Positions 1 to 8,427 of a stretch of 64,000 bases of DNA are shown here, piece after piece. The translations under genes were made by a program, and so were the position numbers. The stretch is from Gammaproteobacteria bacterium HGW-Gammaproteobacteria-15. GTDB lineage: Bacteria; Pseudomonadota; Gammaproteobacteria; Enterobacterales; Alteromonadaceae. The notes below the pieces were generated by a model. That model did no database searches, was not told the origin of the DNA, and saw nothing but the letters and a program-made list of their open reading frames with translations. The stretch spans positions 1,369,237 through 1,433,236 of the forward strand of contig PGZF01000001.1 of NCBI GenBank assembly GCA_002840125.1. Direction: 5' to 3'. Numbering within the stretch: the first letter of the stretch is position 1; every line of letters begins with the position of its first letter.

Positions 1-1299
1 CGAGCCCGGCTCTTTTAATTCACGGACAATTTTGTCTTTCGCTTCCGGCAGCGTGATATCGATAACAGGGTCTAAACCACAAACGCCAATTTCAAGGCTG
101 CGCAGTGCTTTTTGCAGCGATTCCTGCTGGTTGCGGCCAATTGACATCACCTCACCGACCGACTTCATCTGGGTGGTTAAGCGGTCATTCGCGCCGGCAA
201 ATTTTTCAAAGTTAAAACGCGGCACCTTGGTAACCACATAGTCGATGCTCGGCTCAAACGAAGCCGGGGTTTTGCCGCCGGTAATGTCGTTGGCAAGCTC
301 GTCCAGTGTATAACCAATCGCCAATTTGGCGGCCACTTTGGCAATCGGGAAGCCTGTGGCTTTTGAAGCCAGCGCCGATGAGCGCGACACGCGCGGGTTC
401 ATCTCGATGATCACCATGCGGCCATCAACCGGGTTAATACCAAACTGTACGTTGGAGCCACCGGTTTCAACACCGATTTCACGCAGTACCGCCAAAGAGG
501 CATTACGCATGATTTGGTATTCTTTGTCAGTCAGCGTTTGCGCCGGGGCTACAGTGATAGAGTCACCGGTGTGCACGCCCATAGGGTCAAAGTTTTCAAT
601 GGCACAAACGATAATGCAGTTATCGTTTTTATCGCGTACCACTTCCATTTCGTACTCTTTCCAGCCGATTAACGACTCGTCAATCAGCAACTCTTTGGTA
701 GGCGATAAATCCAGGCCGCGGGTACAAATTTCTTCAAACTCTTCGCGGTTGTAAGCAATACCACCACCTGAGCCGCCCATGGTGAACGACGGCCGGATAA
801 TACACGGAAAGCCAATGTCTTCCAGTACCTGGTAAGCTTCATCCAGCGAATGCGCAAAGCCGGCACGTGGGCACGCCAGGCCGATAGAACGCATGGCTTT
901 ATCAAAGCGACCACGGTCTTCGGCTTTGTCGATAGCATCGGCGGTAGCGCCAATCATCTCAACATTATATTTAGCCAGCACCCCCTGACGTTCTAATTCC
1001 AGTGCACAGTTCAGTGCAGTCTGGCCGCCCATGGTAGGCAGAACGGCACAAGGGCGCTCTTTTTCAATAATTTTTTCCACTACCTGCCAGTGAATCGGTT
1101 CAATGTAGGTGGCATCGGCCATTTCCGGGTCTGTCATAATGGTGGCCGGGTTCGAGTTCACCAGAATAACGCGGTAGCCTTCTTCTTTTAATGCTTTACA
1201 GGCTTGGGCACCTGAATAGTCAAACTCACAGGCCTGGCCAATTACGATCGGGCCGGCGCCTAAAATCAGAATGCTTTTTAAATCTGTACGTTTTGGCAT
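1..1299 (-). CDS. carB: Carbamoyl-phosphate synthase large subunit (N-terminal part, cut by window edge)
   Basis: The reading frame is open from its ATG at 1299 to the left edge, so only the first 433 codons are present. It begins [20 protein letters not shown] and continues with [20 protein letters not shown] and [13 protein letters not shown], the typical start of the large subunit with its first ATP-grasp (carboxyphosphate) half. The protein takes ammonia from CarA and, with bicarbonate and two ATP, makes carbamoyl phosphate for pyrimidine and arginine synthesis in the cytoplasm. It begins 30 nt after the carA stop, so carA and carB form one operon. The carbamate-phosphate half, the oligomerisation region and the allosteric domain lie outside the window. 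Confidence 0.97.
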   Translation of the reverse strand, partial: MPKRTDLKSILILGAGPIVIGQACEFDYSGAQACKALKEEGYRVILVNSNPATIMTDPEMADATYIEPIHWQVVEKIIEKERPCAVLPTMGGQTALNCALELERQGVLAKYNVEMIGATADAIDKAEDRGRFDKAMRSIGLACPRAGFAHSLDEAYQVLEDIGFPCIIRPSFTMGGSGGGIAYNREEFEEICTRGLDLSPTKELLIDESLIGWKEYEMEVVRDKNDNCIIVCAIENFDPMGVHTGDSITVAPAQTLTDKEYQIMRNASLAVLREIGVETGGSNVQFGINPVDGRMVIIEMNPRVSRSSALASKATGFPIAKVAAKLAIGYTLDELANDITGGKTPASFEPSIDYVVTKVPRFNFEKFAGANDRLTTQMKSVGEVMSIGRNQQESLQKALRSLEIGVCGLDPVIDITLPEAKDKIVRELKEPGS

Positions 1300-1329
1300 T
1301 GCTGCTAAATCTCCGTAATTCGTGTCTGC

Positions 1330-2460
1330 CTAGGCGTTATGCTGTTGCATCAGCGCAATAAAATGGTCGAACAGCTCAGAGGCTTCGTGCGGACCCGGGC
1401 TGGCTTCAGGGTGGCCCTGAAAGCTGAACGCCGGTTTATCTGTACGATGTATGCCCTGTAAGGTGCCGTCAAACAACGACTTATGGGTGGCGCGTAAATT
1501 CGCCGGTAAGCTGGCTTCATCGACGGCAAAACCATGGTTTTGCGCGGTGATAAGCACGCGTTTGGTATCCAGATTCTGCACCGGGTGGTTACCACCATGG
1601 TGGCCAACCGTCATCTTCACGGTTTGTGCGCCACTGGCCAGTGCCAGCAACTGATGGCCTAAACAGATACCAAACACCGGAATGTCGGTTTCAAGAAAAG
1701 TTTTAATCGCTTCAATGGCGTAGGTACAAGGTGCCGGGTCGCCAGGGCCGTTGGACAAGAAAATACCGTCCGGGTTCATGGCTAATACGTCACTGGCCGG
1801 CGTTTGTGCCGGTACTACCGTCAACTTACAGCCGCGATCTGCCAGCATGCGCAAAATATTGCGCTTTACACCAAAGTCATAGGCCACTACATGAAACTGT
1901 TGTGGCGCTGCTGCGCGATGGCCTTCGCCCAATGCCCAGCTGCCTTCAGTCCACTGATAAGCTTTTTTCACGCTAACTTCTTTGGCTAAATCCATACCTG
2001 ACAAGCCAGGGAAGCTTTTAGCCAACTCAAGTGCTTTGGCTTCATCCAGGTTGTCACCTGCTATTAAGCAGCCATTCTGCGCGCCTTTCTCGCGTAAAAT
2101 TCGGGTTAACTTACGGGTATCAATATCGGCAATGCCGAGAATATTGTGTTGTGTTAAATACTGACTAAGAGAGAGTTGGTTACGGAAATTACTGGCAAGA
2201 AGCGGAAGGTCACGGATTATCAGGCCTTTGGCCCAAATTTGTCCGGATTCTTCATCCTCTGGGTTAGTACCGGTATTGCCAATGTGTGGATAAGTGAGAG
2301 TAACGATTTGTTCTGCGTATGAGGGATCAGTTAATATTTCCTGATACCCGGTCATTGAAGTGTTAAACACCACTTCACCTACAGAAACTCCTTCAGCGCC
2401 AATGGCTGTACCGCGAAATACGGTGCCGTCTTCCAGTACGAGCAGGGCGGACTTAGTCAA
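1330..2460 (-). CDS. carA: Carbamoyl-phosphate synthase small (glutaminase) subunit
   Basis: CarA hydrolyses glutamine and channels ammonia to CarB. The product is 376 aa, the usual family length. It has the N-terminal CPSase domain ([15 protein letters not shown]) and a C-terminal class I glutamine amidotransferase domain with the nucleophile motif FGICLGHQ near residue 268 and a late GHPEASPGP segment carrying the catalytic His and Glu. I start it at the TTG at 2460 (MTKSALLV). A GGAGG ribosome binding site sits 5 nt upstream, and this start matches the family N-terminus. An in-frame TTG 12 nt further upstream would lie inside that ribosome binding site. It is followed closely by carB and preceded by dapB, a gene order also known in enterobacteria. 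Confidence 0.97.
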   Translation of the reverse strand: MTKSALLVLEDGTVFRGTAIGAEGVSVGEVVFNTSMTGYQEILTDPSYAEQIVTLTYPHIGNTGTNPEDEESGQIWAKGLIIRDLPLLASNFRNQLSLSQYLTQHNILGIADIDTRKLTRILREKGAQNGCLIAGDNLDEAKALELAKSFPGLSGMDLAKEVSVKKAYQWTEGSWALGEGHRAAAPQQFHVVAYDFGVKRNILRMLADRGCKLTVVPAQTPASDVLAMNPDGIFLSNGPGDPAPCTYAIEAIKTFLETDIPVFGICLGHQLLALASGAQTVKMTVGHHGGNHPVQNLDTKRVLITAQNHGFAVDEASLPANLRATHKSLFDGTLQGIHRTDKPAFSFQGHPEASPGPHEASELFDHFIALMQQHNA

Positions 2461-2477
2461 GATAACCTCCAAACAGC

Positions 2478-2519
2478 AAAAAACGGGCGAAAACCTGACA
2501 CTGTTTTACAACCCGTTTT
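2478..2519 (-). terminator. Terminator-like stem-loop in the carA leader
   Basis: On the minus strand, AAAACGGG pairs with CCCGTTTT and a nested AAAAC/GTTTT stem lies inside. The 3' arm runs straight into six T residues. It ends about 12 nt before the carA Shine-Dalgarno. This could terminate dapB transcripts, or act as an attenuator of carAB if the carA promoter lies upstream. I see no clear leader peptide. Function is inferred from the shape only. Confidence 0.4.
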
Positions 2520-2540
2520 GACCCAAAATGTGATACCCGA

Positions 2541-2555
2541 TTTGCCTTAGGCAAA
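2541..2555. promoter_or_regulatory. Palindrome TTTGCC-TTA-GGCAAA upstream of carA
   Basis: A perfect 6-bp inverted repeat with a 3-nt centre lies in the dapB-carA intergenic region, just downstream (on the minus strand) of a weak -10-like TAAAAT at 2563-2568. It could be an operator for carAB control. It does not match the PurR or RutR consensus patterns I know, so the binding protein is unknown. Confidence 0.3.
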
Positions 2556-2657
2556 CCTGACTATTTTAGGCGATCAGCGCTGGATAAGCTACGCTTTTTT
2601 TGATTTTTATTACAAATGACAACTCTAGCCTGTTTTTAACCTTAATAGCGCAAAAAT

Positions 2658-3467
2658 CTAGCTTAAATCAGCTAAACCTAACACTTGTTGCATAGAATAA
2701 AGTCCGCTCTGTTTATTTTGCAACCACAGAGCAGCGCGCAGTGCGCCTTGGGCAAAGGTGTTACGACTGGAAGCTTTGTGGCTTATTTCCAGCCTTTCGC
2801 CTAAATCAGCGAATAAGGCGGTATGGTCGCCAATAATGTCACCGCCACGTACGGTGGCAAAGCCAATAGTTTGCTGCTCACGTTCGCCGGTAATGCCCTC
2901 ACGGCCATACACTGCAACTTTAGCTAAATCGCGATCCAGCGCTTTGGCGATGCTGGCGCCGATAGCCATAGCCGTGCCCGACGGTGCATCTTTTTTAAAG
3001 CGGTGATGCGCTTCAATAATTTCAATATCGGCGGTTTGCCCCATCACTTTGGCGGCAGTTTGCACCAGGTGCAGCAGCAGATTTACCCCTACGCTCATAT
3101 TCGGCGCCCAAACAATTGGAATATGCTTGCTGGCCTGCTGCACCTGCTGGTATTGCGCATCGGTTAAACCGGTAACACCTATTACCATGGCTTTTTTTGC
3201 CGCCACCGCCAGTGCAAGATGCGCCAGCATGGCTTCGGGCATCGTAAAGTCGACCCAGATATCAGCGTTATTAATACTGTCTGCGCCGGTGGCGCTAAGT
3301 GGCAAGCCAAGCTTACCGACACCGGCCAGCTCGCCGGCATCGACACCGATAAGGTCTGAACCGCTGCGTACTGTGGCGGCCGTCAGGTGTAGTTGCTGCT
3401 CTTTGGCAACAGTAATTAACGCCCGGCCCATGCGGCCGTTAGCACCAAAGATCCCGATAGATGGCAT
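2658..3467 (-). CDS. dapB: 4-hydroxy-tetrahydrodipicolinate reductase
   Basis: DapB reduces hydroxy-tetrahydrodipicolinate with NAD(P)H in the diaminopimelate and lysine pathway, in the cytoplasm. The product is 269 aa, close to the 273 aa of E. coli. An N-terminal Rossmann motif GIFGANGRMGRAL binds the nucleotide. The catalytic and substrate segment EAHHRFKKDAPSGTA has His154/His155 and Lys158 in the places of the E. coli catalytic His and Lys, with the dipicolinate-binding DAPSGTA. It lies upstream of carAB on the same strand, with about 200 nt between them. The repeat element at 3590-3747 lies between it and the upstream gene. Confidence 0.97.
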   Translation of the reverse strand: MPSIGIFGANGRMGRALITVAKEQQLHLTAATVRSGSDLIGVDAGELAGVGKLGLPLSATGADSINNADIWVDFTMPEAMLAHLALAVAAKKAMVIGVTGLTDAQYQQVQQASKHIPIVWAPNMSVGVNLLLHLVQTAAKVMGQTADIEIIEAHHRFKKDAPSGTAMAIGASIAKALDRDLAKVAVYGREGITGEREQQTIGFATVRGGDIIGDHTALFADLGERLEISHKASSRNTFAQGALRAALWLQNKQSGLYSMQQVLGLADLS

Positions 3468-3589
3468 AATCTGGCTCTGTGTAAAAGTAATAATGGCGGC
3501 TATTAGAGCAAAAGCCGCCAGCTGGGGGAAGTAAAATAGCCATCTTTATAGCTAAAACTTAGGTTTTCTTATCATCATTGCAGCAGTCC

Positions 3590-3747
3590 AGGTTGTAACG
3601 CCTGCCGGGCTCGCCACAGCAACTACGTCAGGCTTTCCTGCCTGACGCCCTCCGGGCCAGCTGAAGCTGTTCAAATTCGTTCCAGACGAATTTGTCGCCT
3701 ACGCATTCGCTAAGACACTCTGTGTCGCCCCATCAGGGATACAACCT
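3590..3747 (-). repeat. Structured intergenic repeat, copy 1 (GGA-loop hairpins)
   Basis: The element is bounded by a perfect 8-bp inverted repeat, AGGTTGTA at 3590 and TACAACCT at 3740. Read on the minus strand (the sense of yqhD and dapB), it folds into three strong hairpins with GGA in the loop: stem CGTCAGGC with loop AGGAAA (3626-3647), stem GCCC with loop GGA (3647-3657), and stem AAATTCGT with loop CTGGA (3673-3693). The last hairpin recurs at 33250-33270 in copy 2. It fills the 313-nt gap between dapB and yqhD. It lacks the CTACARGGAYGTA core of the other copies, so it is the most divergent member. Confidence 0.7.
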
Positions 3748-3780
3748 TCCCTAAATAAAGCAAGAGCAAAAAGCAAAAGC

Positions 3781-4935
3781 TTACACAGCGCGCTGCAAAA
3801 TCTGCCGTGAGATATCCGGAGTAATATCAGCATGTTCGCCCAGCTTCAGCATGCCGTTGGCTTGCAGCGCGGCTACCAGCTTATCGACAGCATCGGCTTT
3901 AATGCCGTAATCGGCTAACCGGGTGGGTACACCCATTTGCTCGAAAAAGGCGCGCGTGTGATTAATTGCATCGTCAATTAAGCGCTCTTCATCCTGATGC
4001 TGTAGCTGCCAGATGCGGCGGCCATACTGCAACAGCTTGTCGCGTTTTTGTCTGCGTTGTTGTTGCAACAGTGACGGCAACACTATAGCTAATGTCTGCG
4101 CATGATCGAGGCCATACAACGCCGTGATCTCGTGGCCTATGATATGGGTGGCCCAATCCTGCGGCACGCCCTGGCCTATCAGGCCGTTTAGTGCCATCGT
4201 CGCCGCCCACATTACGTTAGCACGCACATCGTAGTTATCCGGCTGGCTCAACGCTTTAGGGCCTTCTTCTATCAGGGTTTGCAGTATGCCTTCGGCAAAG
4301 CGGTCCTGCACCGGCGCATTAACCGGATACGTCATATACTGCTCCATAACATGGACAAAGGCATCTACCACACCGTTGGCTACCTGTTTAGGTGGCAGGC
4401 TAAACGTCACTGTCGGATCGAGAATAGCGAACGTCGGGTACACCAACGAGCTTGAAAACGACAGTTTTTGCTGCGTTTCATAACGGGTGACTACCGAATT
4501 ACCGTTACTCTCGGTACCGGTGGCCGGTAAGGTGAGCACACAACCCAATGGAATGGCTGCGGTTACTTTGGCTGCTTTGGCCAGAATATCCCAGGCATCA
4601 CCATCAAATACCGCTGCCGCTGCAATAAACTTGGTACCGTCAATCACACTGCCGCCGCCGACCGGTAGCAGAAAGTCAATTTTCTCGCGCCGTACTAAAT
4701 CCGCCGCCCGCATCAGGGTTTCAAAGCTCGGGTTTGGCTCTATGCCGCTAAATTCCTGCCAGTCAAACCCTGCCAGCGCTTTCACTACCTGATCGTACAC
4801 ACCGTTCTTTTTAATAGAGCCGCCGCCATAGGTCAGCAATACCTTGCTACCAGGCGGAATAAGTTTGGCTAACTGTGTCAGCTGATCTTTACCAAATACA
4901 ATACGGGTGGGGTTTTGAAATGAAAAATTGAACAT
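3781..4935 (-). CDS. yqhD: Iron-type alcohol dehydrogenase / NADPH-dependent aldehyde reductase (YqhD-like)
   Basis: The 384-aa product is collinear with E. coli YqhD (387 aa), a cytoplasmic NADPH-dependent reductase of short and toxic aldehydes. The nucleotide-binding GGGS segments are present (TYGGGSIKK near 37, PVGGGSVIDGTKFI near 94). The metal ligands are Asp191 and His195 in NGVVDAFVH, His264 in WATH, and His278 in GLDHAQ, with the same spacing as in YqhD. It is a single gene on the minus strand, followed by a structured repeat and then dapB. No regulator is adjacent. The physiological aldehyde cannot be read from the sequence. Confidence 0.92.
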   Translation of the reverse strand: MFNFSFQNPTRIVFGKDQLTQLAKLIPPGSKVLLTYGGGSIKKNGVYDQVVKALAGFDWQEFSGIEPNPSFETLMRAADLVRREKIDFLLPVGGGSVIDGTKFIAAAAVFDGDAWDILAKAAKVTAAIPLGCVLTLPATGTESNGNSVVTRYETQQKLSFSSSLVYPTFAILDPTVTFSLPPKQVANGVVDAFVHVMEQYMTYPVNAPVQDRFAEGILQTLIEEGPKALSQPDNYDVRANVMWAATMALNGLIGQGVPQDWATHIIGHEITALYGLDHAQTLAIVLPSLLQQQRRQKRDKLLQYGRRIWQLQHQDEERLIDDAINHTRAFFEQMGVPTRLADYGIKADAVDKLVAALQANGMLKLGEHADITPDISRQILQRAV

Positions 4936-5059
4936 CAGGAGCTCCGGCCACGTTCATAGTGAGGTTTATCTATGAGGGTTACACAGCATTAGATCAAGCA
5001 CTTGCTAATAATTGCAGCCAACAGCAAAGCGATGTTAACTTTGCTGTTGGCCAGCCACT

Positions 5060-6073
5060 TTAGTGGAGTATCCGGCGTCGGACAAGATAAGCCATAGCCA
5101 AAACGAACAGGACTATGCCGGCAGGCTCAGGTACCTGTTGATATACAGTTACACCGCTTGCCAGCAGCGCATAGGCTTCCCGGCCAAGAATGCTATGCGC
5201 CCGGGTGGTAGGGTGAATTTCATCCCAGAAGACATACTGTGATGCATTGGCACAAGAGCGCTCTGCAGCCAGAATGCCACCCGTTACAGACCGGCACTCA
5301 TCAGTAGTGTTGGTAAAACCTTCTGATAACGGATTAGCCAGAATACTGTCAAAAATACTATATACGTCAAGCATATAAATTTGTGTCGGTGATTGCTTTG
5401 ACAAATCAATCAGCATTTCTTCCAGTAAGTCGTTCCACAACAGGCTGACTTCTGTGCCCGACTGACTGTCGGTAGTTGAGGCGAATTCCGGAATGCTGCC
5501 AAGGTCTGGTAAATTGGGCACTAACAATGTCATAGCGCCCCTGGCAATCATATCGGTAAGCATCAGCTGAAAATTGCCGATAATTGACGTTACCATCATT
5601 AACGGGTTAGCCGCACCAACCAGATCACGCATATCATTGCCGCCAGCCCAGGCAACATATAAAGCATCGGTATCAAAAGATGCGCCATTTAACCGATTCA
5701 AATACTGGTTGTATTGATTCAGCACGCCTGTAGAGACACCGGATGTGTTGTCTATACGGGCACCACCATAAGCGAAGTTGTTACCTCCGCCGGTAGATCT
5801 GCTGCTAGCCAGCCCCAGATCATCTGCCAGATACTCATGCCAGAGATTACCGTTAGAGAAACGGCCATTAGGGCCATATCCGGCAAGGGCAGCTACAGGC
5901 CCAAATGAACCTAACGGCACCGTAGCCCGGGTATTACCAGTATCAGACAGGCTGTCGCCAAAAATATAGATATCAGAGAAAATGAGTGATGCTGATGCAG
6001 GTAAAGCGAGCAGAGTAAAGCTGATACTCAGCACCACTAACTTTAACCAGCGAAGTGGTCTTATTGTTTTCAT
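5060..6073 (-). CDS. GDSL/SGNH-family secreted esterase with PEP-CTERM sorting tail
   Basis: The 337-aa protein has a Sec signal peptide (hydrophobic core about 11-27, ending PASAS). The GDSL block is FGDSLSDTGN with Ser41, the block III motif is AGGND, and the catalytic Asp-His block is DEIHPT near residue 290. These fit an SGNH-hydrolase acting on extracellular esters or lipids. The C-terminus is VPEPAG, a hydrophobic stretch and VRRR, which is a PEP-CTERM signal. The protein should therefore be processed by an exosortase and be surface-associated or released. No exosortase or polysaccharide genes are in the window. It is monocistronic, with about 300 nt upstream that hold no recognised gene. 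Confidence 0.88.
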   Translation of the reverse strand: MKTIRPLRWLKLVVLSISFTLLALPASASLIFSDIYIFGDSLSDTGNTRATVPLGSFGPVAALAGYGPNGRFSNGNLWHEYLADDLGLASSRSTGGGNNFAYGGARIDNTSGVSTGVLNQYNQYLNRLNGASFDTDALYVAWAGGNDMRDLVGAANPLMMVTSIIGNFQLMLTDMIARGAMTLLVPNLPDLGSIPEFASTTDSQSGTEVSLLWNDLLEEMLIDLSKQSPTQIYMLDVYSIFDSILANPLSEGFTNTTDECRSVTGGILAAERSCANASQYVFWDEIHPTTRAHSILGREAYALLASGVTVYQQVPEPAGIVLFVLAMAYLVRRRILH

Positions 6074-6315
6074 TAGTTATCCTTGTCTTCTTATTTTTAT
6101 CAGCAGCCTGGGTTGGCTACATTTTGTACAGCGCAAGTATCGTGCCTGAAAATAAATAAAAGTAAGTAGTGCAATGACAGCAGTTGTCAGACCTCTGTTC
6201 AGCTAACAAAGTACAAGGGCTAATGAGGGGGTAACGGCCAGACAGTAAAGCAGATATGTATAATATTCAGACAGCTGTAAATAGCAAAAAATGTCTTGAA
6301 GCTAGCGATAACATT

Positions 6316-6347
6316 ACCTCAGCCGAATAAAGCTGTTCAGCTGAGGT
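6316..6347. other. Stem-loop downstream of the MFS-acyltransferase gene
   Basis: ACCTCAGC pairs with GCTGAGGT across a 16-nt loop, shortly after the stop of the minus-strand gene that ends at 6371. There is no clear T-run, so it is only a weak terminator or 3'-end stabiliser. The rest of 6074-6370 shows no coding sequence I can support. Confidence 0.3.
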
Positions 6348-6370
6348 GTAAATTAACCCAACATAGGCTG

Positions 6371-8257
6371 CTATAAACTGTCGCCGCGTAACAACCGTAC
6401 CTGTCGTTCCAGCTCAGTGGCACTGGCTTGCTCTGCTGGCACAGGGGCGCTGGCTGTCAGCATGATTTTAGACCAGAAGCGGCCTTTAAACTTAAACGCG
6501 CCATTGCCATGATGGCTGAAAAACGAGCCCCATAAGCCCTGTAAAGCCATTGGCACTACTGGCACCGGGGTTTCTGCCAGAATACGCTCAATACCGGGAC
6601 GAAAGCTGTCTATCTCACCGTTTTTGGTTAAACGCCCCTCCGGGAAAATACATACCAGATTACCCTCAGCCAGTTCACGCTTAATGGCAGCAAAAGCGGC
6701 TTCATATACCGCTTCATTTTTCTGCTTTGAGCAAATAGGAATAGTGCGTGCGGCTTTAAACAGCCAGTTGGCTACCGGTAAATCATAAATACCTTTTTCC
6801 ATTACAAAACGCACTGGCCGGCGCACTGCACCACCAATCAGCAAGGCATCAACATAGCTAACATGGTTAGCAACCAACACAGCCGCACCTTCAGCCGGAA
6901 TATGCTCCAGCCCTTTGCTACGCACCCGGTACATGGTATGGCTCAGCAGATAAATAACAAAACGCAGTACAAACTCCGGTACCGTGCTGTAAACATACAG
7001 CGCCACAACCGCATTCATAATAGCCAGAACTAAAAAATACTCCGGGATAGATATACCCAGCACGGTTAAAAATACGATACCGGCAAGGGCACTAACCACC
7101 ATAAACAGCGCATTAAAAATATTGTTGGCGGCAATCACCCGTGCCCGTTGCTGCGGCTCTGCGCGCTGTTGCAGCAATGCATACAGAGGCACAATAAATA
7201 AGCCACCAAAAACGCCAATCAAGGTTAAATCAATTAATACCCACCAGCCAAAAGCGGTAGCCAAAAACTGCGGTAAACTTAGCAATTGCTCCGGCGCCAG
7301 CAGTTCCGGCAAAACAGCCGGGCTGCTAAAAAATAAGCTGATACCAAATACGGTTAAGCCAATCGAACCAATAGGTACTATACCCAGCTCGACCCTGTCA
7401 CCGGATAAGCGCTCACACAGCATAGAACCTATGCCCACGCCAACTGAGAACGCCACCAATAGCGCGGTAACCACGGTATTGTCACCACCAAGCGCGGTTT
7501 TAGTGAAATTGGGAAACTGGGTTAAATAGCTGGCGCCTAAAAACCAAAACCAACTAATCGCCATAATAGATAAGTACAGTGTGCGGTTTTGATAGCTGAT
7601 ACTGATAGTGGCTTTGGTCTGCTGCCAGGGCGCAAAACGGAATTTATCGGCGTTATGCACCTCGCCCACTGCCGGGATCCGCCGGCTAACCAGATAGCCC
7701 AGCACAGAAAACAGCAGTACCACAACACCAACCCATAACGGCGCATCCGCCAGGCCCACCAATAAGCCACCGGTAATGGTGCCCAGTAAAATAGCAACAA
7801 AGGTACCCATTTCTACCCAGGCATTGCCGGCTAACAGCTCTTTGTCCGTTAGCAGCTGCGGCAAAATAGCGTATTTTACCGGGCCAAAAAACGCCGATTG
7901 GCTACCCATTAAAAACAGCAGCCCCAGCAGCATTAAGTATTGTTGAAAATAAAATGCCATGGCAGCCAGCAACATCAGGCCTATTTCCAGCAGCTTTAAC
8001 GCGCGGATCAGTTTAGTTTTGCATACCGCATCAGCCAAAGCACCAGCCGTGGCAGAAAACAACAAAAACGGCAGAATAAACAGCCCCGTTGCCAGGTTCA
8101 TGGTTAAATTGGTATCCCACGGCAACGCACTGGCGGCCGTAAAGGTCAGCATTAACATCAGGGCATTTTTAAATACATTGTCATTAAAAGCCCCGCTGGC
8201 CTGGGTAAGAAAAAATGGCAGAAAGCGTTTGCTACTGATTAAGCGGTTTTGCGACAT
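6371..8257 (-). CDS. MFS lysophospholipid transporter fused to PlsC-type acyltransferase
   Basis: The protein is 628 aa. Residues 1 to about 415 are a multi-pass MFS permease similar to LplT (FNDNVFKNALMLML at the first membrane segment). Residues from about 425 are a PlsC/LPLAT acyltransferase with the HX4D motif NHVSYVD and the FPEGRLTKNG substrate motif. The likely role is flipping lysophospholipid inward across the inner membrane and re-acylating it. The acyl-ACP synthetase third of enterobacterial Aas is absent. I start at the ATG at 8257, which has GGAG 5 nt upstream, rather than at the in-frame GTG two codons earlier. It is divergent from the antiporter gene that starts at 8428. Confidence 0.88.
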   Translation of the reverse strand: MSQNRLISSKRFLPFFLTQASGAFNDNVFKNALMLMLTFTAASALPWDTNLTMNLATGLFILPFLLFSATAGALADAVCKTKLIRALKLLEIGLMLLAAMAFYFQQYLMLLGLLFLMGSQSAFFGPVKYAILPQLLTDKELLAGNAWVEMGTFVAILLGTITGGLLVGLADAPLWVGVVVLLFSVLGYLVSRRIPAVGEVHNADKFRFAPWQQTKATISISYQNRTLYLSIMAISWFWFLGASYLTQFPNFTKTALGGDNTVVTALLVAFSVGVGIGSMLCERLSGDRVELGIVPIGSIGLTVFGISLFFSSPAVLPELLAPEQLLSLPQFLATAFGWWVLIDLTLIGVFGGLFIVPLYALLQQRAEPQQRARVIAANNIFNALFMVVSALAGIVFLTVLGISIPEYFLVLAIMNAVVALYVYSTVPEFVLRFVIYLLSHTMYRVRSKGLEHIPAEGAAVLVANHVSYVDALLIGGAVRRPVRFVMEKGIYDLPVANWLFKAARTIPICSKQKNEAVYEAAFAAIKRELAEGNLVCIFPEGRLTKNGEIDSFRPGIERILAETPVPVVPMALQGLWGSFFSHHGNGAFKFKGRFWSKIMLTASAPVPAEQASATELERQVRLLRGDSL

Positions 8258-8348
8258 GTCCACTCCAGCGGAAAAAGAGATACTAATAAATAAGTTGCCA
8301 GCATAATCAACTCATATTACATATACCAGTAAGATCTAACGATCCGGT

Positions 8349-8377
8349 TTGACAAGCCATCTAGCCATCTATATATT
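8349..8377 (+). promoter_or_regulatory. Sigma-70 promoter of the NhaC-type antiporter gene
   Basis: TTGACA at 8349-8354 is a perfect -35. After a 17-bp spacer comes TATATT at 8372-8377, a five-of-six -10. The start codon follows about 50 nt downstream. Confidence 0.75.
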
Positions 8378-8427
8378 CCGCAACCATTAAGGCAACAGTA
8401 CTGCCTGCGTATTTATAAGGTAAACCT

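Noticed and set aside
2461..2472. Upstream TTG start for CarA
   Set aside because: It falls inside the GGAGG ribosome binding site that serves the TTG at 2460, and adds four residues not in the family.
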